A stretch of DNA of 64,000 bases from Corynebacterium crudilactis (GTDB taxonomy: Bacteria; Actinomycetota; Actinomycetes; Mycobacteriales; Mycobacteriaceae), in contig NZ_CP015622.1 in NCBI RefSeq assembly GCF_001643015.1, positions 1,997,358 through 2,061,357 on the forward strand, in the 5' to 3' direction. The translations under genes were made by a program, and so were the position numbers. The notes under the pieces were generated by a model. The model was not told the DNA's origin and did no database searches. It saw only the letters and a list, made by a program, of their open reading frames with translations. Positions 37,707-44,945 of this stretch are shown in pieces. The first letter of the stretch is position 1, and each line of letters opens with the position of its first letter.

Positions 37707-38138
37707 TCAAAGCAATCCTCCAAGGACATCATCTTCAGCTGCCGAGAAGGCAGCCTCCGTCTCTTCCTGGTATGCAGCCCAGGCTTGAGCGTCCCAAATC
37801 TCCAGAAAATCTACCGAACCGATCACGACGCACTCTTTTGTCAGACTCGCATATGCGCGATGTGCTGCCGAAAGGGTGACACGCCCCTGGCTATCTGGTC
37901 GTTGTTCATCCGCGCTTGCCGCAAGGTTTCGGATAAACGCACGTGCCTCAGGGTTTGTCCGTGAAACCGCAGCTGCCTTGCGAGCTCTAGCTGCAAATTC
38001 TTCCTTCGGATAAACCGCGAGACTGTGGTCTTGACCTTTGGTAACCATCAATCCCCCTGCAAGCTCCTCACGGAACTTTGCCGGAAGAGTCAGCCTGCCT
38101 TTGTCATCGAGCTTCGGGGAATAGGTACCAAGGAACAT
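37707..38138 (-). CDS. mraZ: transcriptional regulator MraZ
   Basis: A 143-residue protein of two AbrB-like halves: [20 protein letters not shown] at the start and a second swapped-hairpin near residue 80 ([16 protein letters not shown]). MraZ forms rings and binds direct repeats of TGGGN spaced by 10 bases, usually upstream of its own operon. Such repeats are present upstream (38249-38305). It heads the dcw cluster but is followed by a 244-base gap before rsmH. Confidence 0.95.
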   Translation of the reverse strand: MFLGTYSPKLDDKGRLTLPAKFREELAGGLMVTKGQDHSLAVYPKEEFAARARKAAAVSRTNPEARAFIRNLAASADEQRPDSQGRVTLSAAHRAYASLTKECVVIGSVDFLEIWDAQAWAAYQEETEAAFSAAEDDVLGGLL

Positions 38139-38215
38139 CCTTGAAAACCCCTTCCCAGCAACTCAGTGGCTAAAACAGAACCAACAATTCAGTTTGTCTC
38201 TGAGGGTGCGAAATG

Positions 38216-38221
38216 ATCTTA
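38216..38221 (-). promoter_or_regulatory. candidate -10 box of mraZ
   Basis: TAAGAT on the minus strand, 78 bases before the mraZ ATG. No good -35 box; the MraZ-type repeats begin 27 bases further upstream. Confidence 0.3.
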
Positions 38222-38248
38222 TCTACAAGACCACCGCACACCGCTGCA

Positions 38249-38305
38249 GCCCACAATACCCCACTTTCCCCCACCCTAATCAAGTATCATGCCCACCTTC
38301 CCCCA
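38249..38305 (-). promoter_or_regulatory. MraZ-box cluster upstream of mraZ
   Basis: On the minus strand three TGGGN repeats have a strict 10-base period (ends at 38253, 38263, 38273). A further pair at 10 bases (38295, 38305) lies 22 bases away. This is the direct-repeat arrangement known for MraZ operators (TGGGN-N5-TGGGN), in the same orientation as mraZ. Autoregulation is inferred. Confidence 0.65.
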
Positions 38306-38566
38306 TTATCACAATATCAATGCAGGTCATAGCCCTAAAAACAAAGTGGGGCTATTTTCGTGTCGCCCCCAACAATTCTTCCCCCTCCCGATTTATTCGA
38401 ACACGATCAACATCTGATCCAATTCACGCTTCTGCTTCCGTTAACCCAAAATTGGCAGTTTTCCAGGGAAAATAGCAGTGAATAGGCGAACAATTCTCAA
38501 AATTCCCATTAAAATCTCAGCCAGAAATCAACCCCAGCAGATCAACCACAGACACCAAAATCTTTG
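38306..38566. other. intergenic region between the two MraZ-box clusters
   Basis: About 260 bases, AT-rich and C-rich, without a supported gene. Short open frames on the plus strand have no ribosome-binding site and odd composition. This is part of the long (618-base) gap upstream of mraZ. Confidence 0.4.
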
Positions 38567-38603
38567 TGGGGAATGGTGGGATATGAAGTGGGAAAAAGTG
38601 AGT
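38567..38603 (+). promoter_or_regulatory. second TGGGN repeat cluster
   Basis: On the plus strand TGGGG (38567), TGGGA (38577), TGGGA (38589) and TGAGT (38599) lie at steps of 10, 12 and 10. Orientation is opposite to the first cluster. It may bind MraZ, but no obvious plus-strand gene follows. Confidence 0.4.
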
Positions 38604-38668
38604 AGCGGACACGAAACCAAGCAAGGCAGAAATATCTTTAGTTACGGGCACTCTCTCTATAGACGCGA

Positions 38669-38704
38669 GAGGGCGGGACAGCTCACATGAACTGTCCCGC
38701 CCTC
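38669..38704 (-). terminator. terminator-like hairpin after the DUF3040 gene
   Basis: A 13-bp stem (GAGGGCGGGACAG and complement) with a 10-base loop. There is no real T-tract on either side, so it may act as a weak terminator or a 3' stabiliser. A second inverted repeat CCACTGAC/GTCAGTGG follows at 38713-38731. Confidence 0.6.
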
Positions 38705-38756
38705 GTACATTTCCACTGACACAGTCAGTGGCTAAGAATTCCTATAAAGTCACTGC

Positions 38757-39149
38757 TTATTTATTGCCCTCAAATCGGCGACGGAAATTCTCTTCCATTT
38801 TATTTCCCATGGAAGAACTTCCCTGCTGGCGATTTTTCGCTGTGGAAGTGCGGGATGAGATGGATACCTCATTGGATCCGCCCCCGCGCAGCATCCATAC
38901 TCCTGATCCGAACATGACTAAGAACCCGATAATTCCGAGTGCCGCGAACCACAGTGTCTGCTGGCTCAATGCGACGCCGGCAACAAGAAGGACAAGGCCG
39001 AGTACGAAGAGCGCGATTCCCCTAAGGGTCAGCCCACCATTCCCAAGACTGCTATCACTTGCAACCGCTTTTCCAAATTTCGGATCATCTGCCATGAGCG
39101 CTTGCTCAATTTCGCGCAGTGCCCGTTGCTCCTGCTCTGAAAGTGACAC
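38757..39149 (-). CDS. DUF3040 membrane protein
   Basis: 130 residues from the GTG at 39149, which has GGGAGGA upstream and begins VSLSEQEQRALREIEQALMADDPKFG, the usual start of the family. Two membrane segments follow (about 45-62 and 68-86), then a disordered Ser/Arg-rich tail. Function unknown; the family is restricted to actinobacteria. The same frame continues upstream to an ATG at 39251 with its own site AGAGGTGA and would add 34 residues containing another hydrophobic stretch, so the start is uncertain. Confidence 0.82.
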   Translation of the reverse strand: MSLSEQEQRALREIEQALMADDPKFGKAVASDSSLGNGGLTLRGIALFVLGLVLLVAGVALSQQTLWFAALGIIGFLVMFGSGVWMLRGGGSNEVSISSRTSTAKNRQQGSSSMGNKMEENFRRRFEGNK

Positions 39150-39462
39150 AATGTCCTCCCGGTGGTTTGTAGAGACATTTTTTCTTCTATGTCTTAATAA
39201 CGCCCAGAATATCCAGAATGTTCCCAGTAATGCCAATAACGAGGAAAACATGGGGGAATCACCTCTAATTCACTTAACCGCTTTTTGATACAAGCCCACA
39301 CTGAAGCGGTACTTTATTGAGATAATTTGGCAAAAATTAAGTGCTGAGCAGGGTTTTTACCCAGTAAATTAGGACAGCAACCAACCATGACTTCCACCCC
39401 CGGCGGCTTAATGAGGCGGAATAATTAGACAAAGATCACAAGCTGCCTAGAACTAAAAACCC
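39150..39462. other. region between the DUF3040 and HEPN-like genes
   Basis: The part next to the DUF3040 gene may be its 5' extension (39150-39251). The rest is AT-rich and should hold a promoter; I see no clear terminator or gene in it. Confidence 0.3.
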
Positions 39463-39897
39463 CTAAGCAGCACTAGCCCCTGCACTAAACCCTTGCTGCG
39501 CTTCCTCCAAAAACTGCGCTACGCGCGCAATGAACTGATCTAAATCAGCTTCAGAAAGCGATATATCCAATCCACTGTTCGCACGTGATCTGATCGTAGA
39601 AAATTGCGAAAGCTCAGCCGCCCAGACAGCCGCTTCCAAGCCAACTAATTGCAGTTGATCCCACGCACTTTTAGGCTTTCTTTTTCTCGCCGCCACAGCA
39701 CTTCCTGCCACCACAGCACCAGCAGTTCGAAGGGCGGATTGATAAGACATTTCCAGAGCTAATAAAAGATCACCTTCACCTCGACAGGTATGCGCTTGTT
39801 CTAGCAAAGTGTGTGCTTTGGATAAGAACTGCGCCCTTTTACCACCTATACGTTCAAACCTTATTGTCGCCGAAATGATGTCACCCATTATCCCCAT
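39463..39897 (-). CDS. HEPN-like protein (SAV_6107 family)
   Basis: A 144-residue helical protein. The middle (LLEQAHTCRGEGDLLLALEMSYQSALRTAGAVVAG) and the segment KPKSAWDQLQLVGLEAAVWAAELS match the layout of the actinobacterial SAV_6107 HEPN family. Other HEPN proteins are RNases or nucleotide-binding helices, but I see no R-x4-6-H catalytic motif, so activity is doubtful. AAGGGAG precedes the ATG at 39897; an ATG three codons later is an alternative. Confidence 0.7.
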   Translation of the reverse strand: MGIMGDIISATIRFERIGGKRAQFLSKAHTLLEQAHTCRGEGDLLLALEMSYQSALRTAGAVVAGSAVAARKRKPKSAWDQLQLVGLEAAVWAAELSQFSTIRSRANSGLDISLSEADLDQFIARVAQFLEEAQQGFSAGASAA

Positions 39898-40089
39898 CTC
39901 CCTTCTCAGCTGCTCTTAGCTTGCAAGATTCCTTAACTCTTTCGATTGCCTTTACTGTAGGAAAAGGGGACGACACCATATTTGGAAATAGAACACAAGT
40001 TCTAAAAATTCTGTATTGGATGATATTCCACACTAATTTTCCATTTTCACCCCCTGAACCTGCCAACACTTTTCGCTACATCTGGTTGG

Positions 40090-40665
40090 ATGGGGAGCGT
40101 GTCACCAATTATTCGAAAACTGAGCATTCCTGAATTCACTATTAACGCCCCTGTATTAGTGGATGTCTACATCGACGCGATGAATTACGACAAGGCCATT
40201 AGGGATACCCGAATCGAAGTTTGGCGCAGAAACTCCCAAAACCCCGGATTCACTGCGGTCGCCGCAGTCATTGACGACCAAGTTGTAGGCATAGCTTACG
40301 GATTTAATGGAAGTCCGGATCATTGGTGGCAGCATCAGCTTCGTCGTGGGCTACGCCAACAAGGCGGACCGACCGAAGAAGAAATTCACATAATCTATGA
40401 TTATTTCGAGGTAGCCGAGGTACATGTACAGCCCGGCTTCCAAGGTCATGGAATTGGCAGGAAAATGATGCACGAGCTACTAAAGGATGCAGCTAGCTCT
40501 CATGCCATCTTGTCCACACCTGAAATAGATGAAGAAGCCAACCATGCGTTTAGCCTCTATCGGTCTCTGGGATTCTCAGATCTCCTCAGAGACTTTAGGT
40601 TTGACGGAGACCAACGTGCTTTTGCAGTATTAATCACTCCGCTCCCGCTTCAGCATTCCCTCTAG
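40090..40665 (+). CDS. GNAT-family N-acetyltransferase
   Basis: A 191-residue protein. The acetyl-CoA loop VHVQPGFQGHGIGRKMMHELL (about 114-134) has the Q/R-x-x-G-x-G pattern, preceded by FTAVAAVIDDQVVGIAYGF and followed by FSLYRSLGFSD. The substrate is unknown. It is divergent from the HEPN-like gene and convergent with metF, with a 4-base 3' overlap. A GTG four codons in is a possible start. Confidence 0.85.
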   Translation: MGSVSPIIRKLSIPEFTINAPVLVDVYIDAMNYDKAIRDTRIEVWRRNSQNPGFTAVAAVIDDQVVGIAYGFNGSPDHWWQHQLRRGLRQQGGPTEEEIHIIYDYFEVAEVHVQPGFQGHGIGRKMMHELLKDAASSHAILSTPEIDEEANHAFSLYRSLGFSDLLRDFRFDGDQRAFAVLITPLPLQHSL

Positions 40666-41642
40666 CGCACAGCATCCTGACCATGCTCCGCGCCCCACGC
40701 AGGAGCCATGCCAAGATTGTGTAGCACTTCTTGGGTTGCCCTGGTGAAATTGAGCGTCATGAAGTGCAGATCTTCCACACCTTCGGCAATAAGACGCTCT
40801 GCCATGTTCGTGGAGTACTCAATGCCCACTTTGCGGATCTCATCTTTATTCGCTTGCTCATCGCCATTTGCCACTCGAACCAATGATTCCTCGAGTCTTG
40901 AAGGGAGTTGAGCTCCAGAAAGCTCAACTTGGCGTCGCACTGAGCGCAGACTCGTGATCGGCATAATGCCTGGAATAATTGGCTTAGCACCATGGATGGG
41001 ATCGGCCGCAACTAAACGATCGCGAAGTCTGAGGAAATCTTCCACATCGAAAAACATCTGAGTAATGGAATACTGGGCACCTCCGCGCAACTTCGCCAAG
41101 GTGTATTTAGTATCTTCTTCTAAATCTTTTGCCCTAAAATGCCCTTCCGGAAAAGAGGCAATCCCTAGATCAAATTGCTCAAATCTTGGCGTTGATTTAA
41201 TCATCTCGATCAGTTCTGATGCGTAATTTAAACCACCCTCAGTGCTTATCCAGTCGCCCAATGGGTCTCCTGGCGGATCGCCACGTAGGGCCAATAAGTT
41301 CGTCAATCCCAGCTCTAAGTACCCATCAAGGATGTCTCTCATTTCTTCGTGGGTGTGATCAACCAATGTTAAGTGCACCAAGGTAGTCAGAGGCTGTTTA
41401 GCTAAACGCCGAGCGATTCTTGAGGTGCGCTCACGAGTCGACCCACCGGCACCATAAGTAACTGACACAAATGATGCGCCAAGGTCATGAAAAACCTCTG
41501 CTGCACGGTACAGACGTTCTTCTGCAGCATCGTCACGAGGAGGCATAAACTCGACAGAAAAAGGGACTCGTCCAGGCGATGGACGTTTCAATACGTCACT
41601 AATTGCCCACTGGGATGAGGCCGGGATGTTGGTTGAGGACAT
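40662..41642 (-). CDS. metF: 5,10-methylenetetrahydrofolate reductase
   Basis: A 326-residue FAD-dependent TIM-barrel enzyme that makes 5-methyl-THF for methionine synthesis. The start MSSTNIPASSQWAISDVL is chosen over a frame 29 codons longer. PFSVEFMPPRDD, SVTYGAGGSTRERT, LALRGDPPGD and QYSITQMFFDVEDFLR are family segments. A TAAGAT box lies 8 bases before the ATG, so the mRNA may lack a leader. It is divergent from idsA. Confidence 0.95.
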   Translation of the reverse strand: MSSTNIPASSQWAISDVLKRPSPGRVPFSVEFMPPRDDAAEERLYRAAEVFHDLGASFVSVTYGAGGSTRERTSRIARRLAKQPLTTLVHLTLVDHTHEEMRDILDGYLELGLTNLLALRGDPPGDPLGDWISTEGGLNYASELIEMIKSTPRFEQFDLGIASFPEGHFRAKDLEEDTKYTLAKLRGGAQYSITQMFFDVEDFLRLRDRLVAADPIHGAKPIIPGIMPITSLRSVRRQVELSGAQLPSRLEESLVRVANGDEQANKDEIRKVGIEYSTNMAERLIAEGVEDLHFMTLNFTRATQEVLHNLGMAPAWGAEHGQDAVR

Positions 41643-41751
41643 GCCTGGGTATCTTAGTGTGATGAAAGTGTTTTGTTGGGACTGCCTTCGGCATTTATTC
41701 ACAACCAACAAACCCGGCCCGCACCCCACTATTTAATTGAAGGACGTCTCC

Positions 41752-42852
41752 TTGAGCACATTTGATGCCCATGACCTTGACCTCAACAAATTTCCGGAGG
41801 TCGTGCGCGATCGTCTCACGCGGTTCCTCGATGCTAAAACCTCCACCATTGCCGATATAGGCGATCCCGTCACTGAGGCGGTTTCCCACCTGCGAAACTT
41901 TGTGCTCAACGGTGGAAAAAGAATCCGACCTCTTTATGCCTGGGCAGGATTCCTTGCGGCACAAGGTCGAGAAAATAGTTCAGAAGAGCTCGATGCTGTC
42001 CTCGACGCAGCTTCAAGCCTAGAATTTATCCAGGCATGTGCCTTGATTCATGATGATATTATCGATTCTTCTGACACCCGGCGCGGCGCTCCGACTGTGC
42101 ATCGTGCGGTAGAAGCCGATCACAGGGCTAATAATTTTGAAGGCGCCCCTGAGCATTTCGGCGTATCTGTGGCTATTTTGGCTGGCGATATGGCTTTGGT
42201 GTGGGCAGAAGATATGCTTCAGGATTCCGGGCTCAGCGCCGAAGCTCTTGCACGTACGCGAGATGCTTGGCGCGGCATGCGCACCGAAGTCATCGGTGGA
42301 CAACTTCTAGATATTTATCTTGAATCCCACGCTAATGAATCTGTGGAACTGGCTGATTCTGTTAACCGCTTCAAAACCGCGGCCTACACCATTGCGCGCC
42401 CCTTGCACCTCGGCGCGTCCATTGCTGGCGGTTCGCCGGAGCTTATCGACGCCCTCCTCCACTACGGCCATGACATTGGTATTGCTTTCCAATTGAGAGA
42501 TGATCTGCTGGGTGTCTTCGGAGATCCACAGATTACGGGCAAGCCAGCTGGTGATGATATTCGTGAAGGAAAGCGCACTGTACTTCTTGCTCTTGCGCTG
42601 CAACGAGCAGACAAGGAATCACCAGAAGCAGCCGAAGTCATTCGTGCAGGTATTGGCAAGGTAACAACCCCAGAAGATATCGCTAGGATTGCTTCCCACA
42701 TCCGAGATACTGGAGCTGAAGAAGAAGTTGAGCAAAGAATTTCTCAACTCACTTCTTCTGGTTTAGCCCATCTAGATAATGTGGATATTCCTGATGCAGT
42801 TCGCATTCAGCTGCGTGCATTAGCAATCCGTTCCACAGAACGCCGGATGTAG
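41752..42852 (+). CDS. idsA: geranylgeranyl/polyprenyl diphosphate synthase
   Basis: About 366 residues from a TTG at 41752, with GAAGGA 7 bases upstream; another TTG 5 codons earlier is in frame. The all-helical prenyl synthase has the first aspartate-rich motif IHDDIIDSSDTRRG (about 100-112) and the second FQLRDDLLGVFGD (about 240). The product supplies C20 units for carotenoids and precursors of decaprenyl phosphate, the carrier for peptidoglycan and mannan building. It forms an operon with mptA (9-base gap). Confidence 0.94.
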   Translation: MSTFDAHDLDLNKFPEVVRDRLTRFLDAKTSTIADIGDPVTEAVSHLRNFVLNGGKRIRPLYAWAGFLAAQGRENSSEELDAVLDAASSLEFIQACALIHDDIIDSSDTRRGAPTVHRAVEADHRANNFEGAPEHFGVSVAILAGDMALVWAEDMLQDSGLSAEALARTRDAWRGMRTEVIGGQLLDIYLESHANESVELADSVNRFKTAAYTIARPLHLGASIAGGSPELIDALLHYGHDIGIAFQLRDDLLGVFGDPQITGKPAGDDIREGKRTVLLALALQRADKESPEAAEVIRAGIGKVTTPEDIARIASHIRDTGAEEEVEQRISQLTSSGLAHLDNVDIPDAVRIQLRALAIRSTERRM

Positions 42853-42861
42853 TACGCCCTG

Positions 42862-44367
42862 ATGAAACTTTTTCAAAAATTAACCAACCCAGTGGTACTT
42901 GGCGGATTGGCTGGCTTATTGCTCATGCTGGGTTCTTTTGGTGGCGGGGCAATCCGCTACCGAGGCGGAGTCCTTGATACGTTAGGTCTAGATTTCTTCG
43001 CGTTCGGCCATGCGCAGGGTATTTCTAACACAGTGTTGTTTGTTGGGCAGCTGCTTTTGATTGGTGCCTGGGTTCATCTTGGTCGGAGACTGTTTAAAAA
43101 AAAGGCTGCTGATGAAGCCGGCAACGATGATTTAGGTCTGGTCAAGCGCACCTTGTATGCCATGGTTGTGCCTCTGATTTTTGCAGCGCCAATGATGTCA
43201 CGAGATGTGTACTCCTATCTCATGCAAGGTGCCATGCTACGAGATGGTTTTAATCCCTATACAGAAGGAGCGGCGGTCAATCCTGGCCCGATGCTGCTTG
43301 AGGTATCTCACGACTGGCGTAACACTACCACTCCATATGGTCCGCTCCATTTGTGGATCGGTGAGATTATCACCTCGATTGTGGGAGATAGCGTCACTCT
43401 AGGTGTCATTGTTTATAAGTTTTTGTCCATCATTGGACTCGCCGCCATTGCGTGGAGTGTTATTCGGATTGCTGAGTATTTCGGGGCCAGTCCTGCACTC
43501 GCATTGTGGATCGGTGTGGCAAACCCAGTGATGATCATCCACATGATCGGCGGTATGCACAATGAATCCCTCATGGTCGGTTTGGTCAGCATCGGCTTGT
43601 TGCTAGTACTCAGGAAGCGTTATGCCTTTGGTGTCGCACTCATCGCTGTTGCCGTGGCATTGAAGGCCACTGCTGCTATTGCTTTGCCTTTTGTGGTGTG
43701 GATTGGCATGCATCATTTTGCGGCTTATATGGCTAAGAAAAAGGGCCAAGAGTCCCCTACTCTGCAGCAACAAATCATTGCTTTCTTTGCAGCTGGAGCT
43801 GCAGGTGTTGCTGTCACTGGTGTTGTGGTTAGTGTCATCACGTGGCTCTCTGGGGCGTCCTGGGGATGGATCAGCGAGATTAGCGGTAACAGCAAAGTAA
43901 TTAATCCTTTAGCGTTTCCATCTTTAGTGGCCAGCATGATCACAATGGTTGCAGAAGTATTCGTTGATGATTTCAATTACAACGCTGTCGTGGATGTTGT
44001 GCGCACTGTGTCCATGGTGCTGATGCTTGGTGGATTAATCGTGTGCTGGTGGCTGTTCCGTCAAAATGAAAGGCGTGCAGTCGCTGGAACTGTAGCTGCG
44101 TATGCAGTTGCCTTTGTCTTCAACTCCGTGACATTGCCGTGGTACTACGCCAGCTTGATATCTTTGCTTGGCACATTCAAGCCACCAATGTGGTTGATTC
44201 GTTTCTCTGCTGGAGCTTCTGTATTTATTGCGCTCATGTTTACTGGCAGTGGCAATCATCAGCTTTACAATATTGCTACGGTCATTATTTCCGCGCTGAT
44301 AGCGTGGCTCGCCACAGTTGTGATCTTTGATGATTCTGAGAAGAAATCACTCGATCCTGTCGCATAA
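42862..44367 (+). CDS. mptA: alpha-1,6-mannopyranosyltransferase MptA
   Basis: A 501-residue membrane protein with about 12-13 segments of the GT-C superfamily, using decaprenyl-phosphomannose. Conserved pieces include SRDVYSYLMQGAMLRDGFNPY (a loop with the catalytic Asp) and TTPYGPLHLWIGEI. It extends the alpha-1,6 mannan core of lipomannan on the outer face of the membrane. Position beside idsA and the Rv2175c/pknL genes matches the mycobacterial MptA (Rv2174) locus. Confidence 0.92.
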   Translation: MKLFQKLTNPVVLGGLAGLLLMLGSFGGGAIRYRGGVLDTLGLDFFAFGHAQGISNTVLFVGQLLLIGAWVHLGRRLFKKKAADEAGNDDLGLVKRTLYAMVVPLIFAAPMMSRDVYSYLMQGAMLRDGFNPYTEGAAVNPGPMLLEVSHDWRNTTTPYGPLHLWIGEIITSIVGDSVTLGVIVYKFLSIIGLAAIAWSVIRIAEYFGASPALALWIGVANPVMIIHMIGGMHNESLMVGLVSIGLLLVLRKRYAFGVALIAVAVALKATAAIALPFVVWIGMHHFAAYMAKKKGQESPTLQQQIIAFFAAGAAGVAVTGVVVSVITWLSGASWGWISEISGNSKVINPLAFPSLVASMITMVAEVFVDDFNYNAVVDVVRTVSMVLMLGGLIVCWWLFRQNERRAVAGTVAAYAVAFVFNSVTLPWYYASLISLLGTFKPPMWLIRFSAGASVFIALMFTGSGNHQLYNIATVIISALIAWLATVVIFDDSEKKSLDPVA

Positions 44368-44372
44368 TTAAA

Positions 44373-44415
44373 AGACCGCTCTACAGTTCAACTTGTGTGA
44401 ACTGTAGAGCGGTCT
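44373..44415. terminator. bidirectional terminator between mptA and the Rv2175c-like gene
   Basis: A perfect 18-bp stem (AGACCGCTCTACAGTTCA and complement) with a 7-base loop. T-rich tails on both sides (GTTCTTT on plus, TTTAATT on minus). Confidence 0.9.
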
Positions 44416-44432
44416 GTTCTTTAGCTTTAAGG

Positions 44433-44804
44433 TTAAAACGCCATTGCCTGTGCGCGACGCATAACTTCACGGGCCAACTGGCCATGAAGTGCATCGATTG
44501 GGCGGCCTGGGAGTGTCTCGTCTTCGGTGAAGAGGAACGCCAAGATCTCCTCATCGCTGAAGCCACCATCAGCAAGCAAAGCGATGACACCCGGGATGAA
44601 CCGGTTTGTGTTTTCTTTTTTCTTACTCAAGAAAGCTTCAGGAATATGGCGGATACCGTCGCGTCGAACAATGATCAATTTGTGTTCATTAACCAGATCC
44701 ATCACTTTGGTAACTACAACGCCAAGGCGTTCAGCTACTTCTGGAAGGGTCAGTAATGGTTCATTGTCGGGCAGGACATTAGAGGATGCGTTGTTGGAAC
44801 TCAC
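44433..44804 (-). CDS. Rv2175c-like DNA-binding protein
   Basis: A 123-residue protein. An N-terminal helix-turn-helix (LLTLPEVAERLGVVVTKVMDLVNEHKL) is followed by a helical C-terminal domain (RFIPGVIALLADGGFSDEEILAFLF). In M. tuberculosis the homologue Rv2175c is a substrate of PknL that stops binding DNA when phosphorylated; here pknL is the divergent neighbour, which supports the same pairing. Its target DNA is unknown. The N-terminal Ser/Asn-rich tail would be a possible phosphorylation site. Confidence 0.9.
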   Translation of the reverse strand: MSSNNASSNVLPDNEPLLTLPEVAERLGVVVTKVMDLVNEHKLIIVRRDGIRHIPEAFLSKKKENTNRFIPGVIALLADGGFSDEEILAFLFTEDETLPGRPIDALHGQLAREVMRRAQAMAF

Positions 44805-44945
44805 AACTTTAATTTAGCTGGTTACAGCCCAAGGTGAGAATTTCGACGGCATTTTCCCTGCATGTCGCATAAAATGTACATGTGTGATCTTCGAAAACAG
44901 GATGTCACTACCACTTTTTGCACAGGTTCCGACATACTGGACTGC

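Noticed and set aside
38478..38690. Plus-strand frame of 70 codons upstream of mraZ
   Set aside because: Basic, unstructured product without ribosome site; the bases are better explained by TGGGN repeats.
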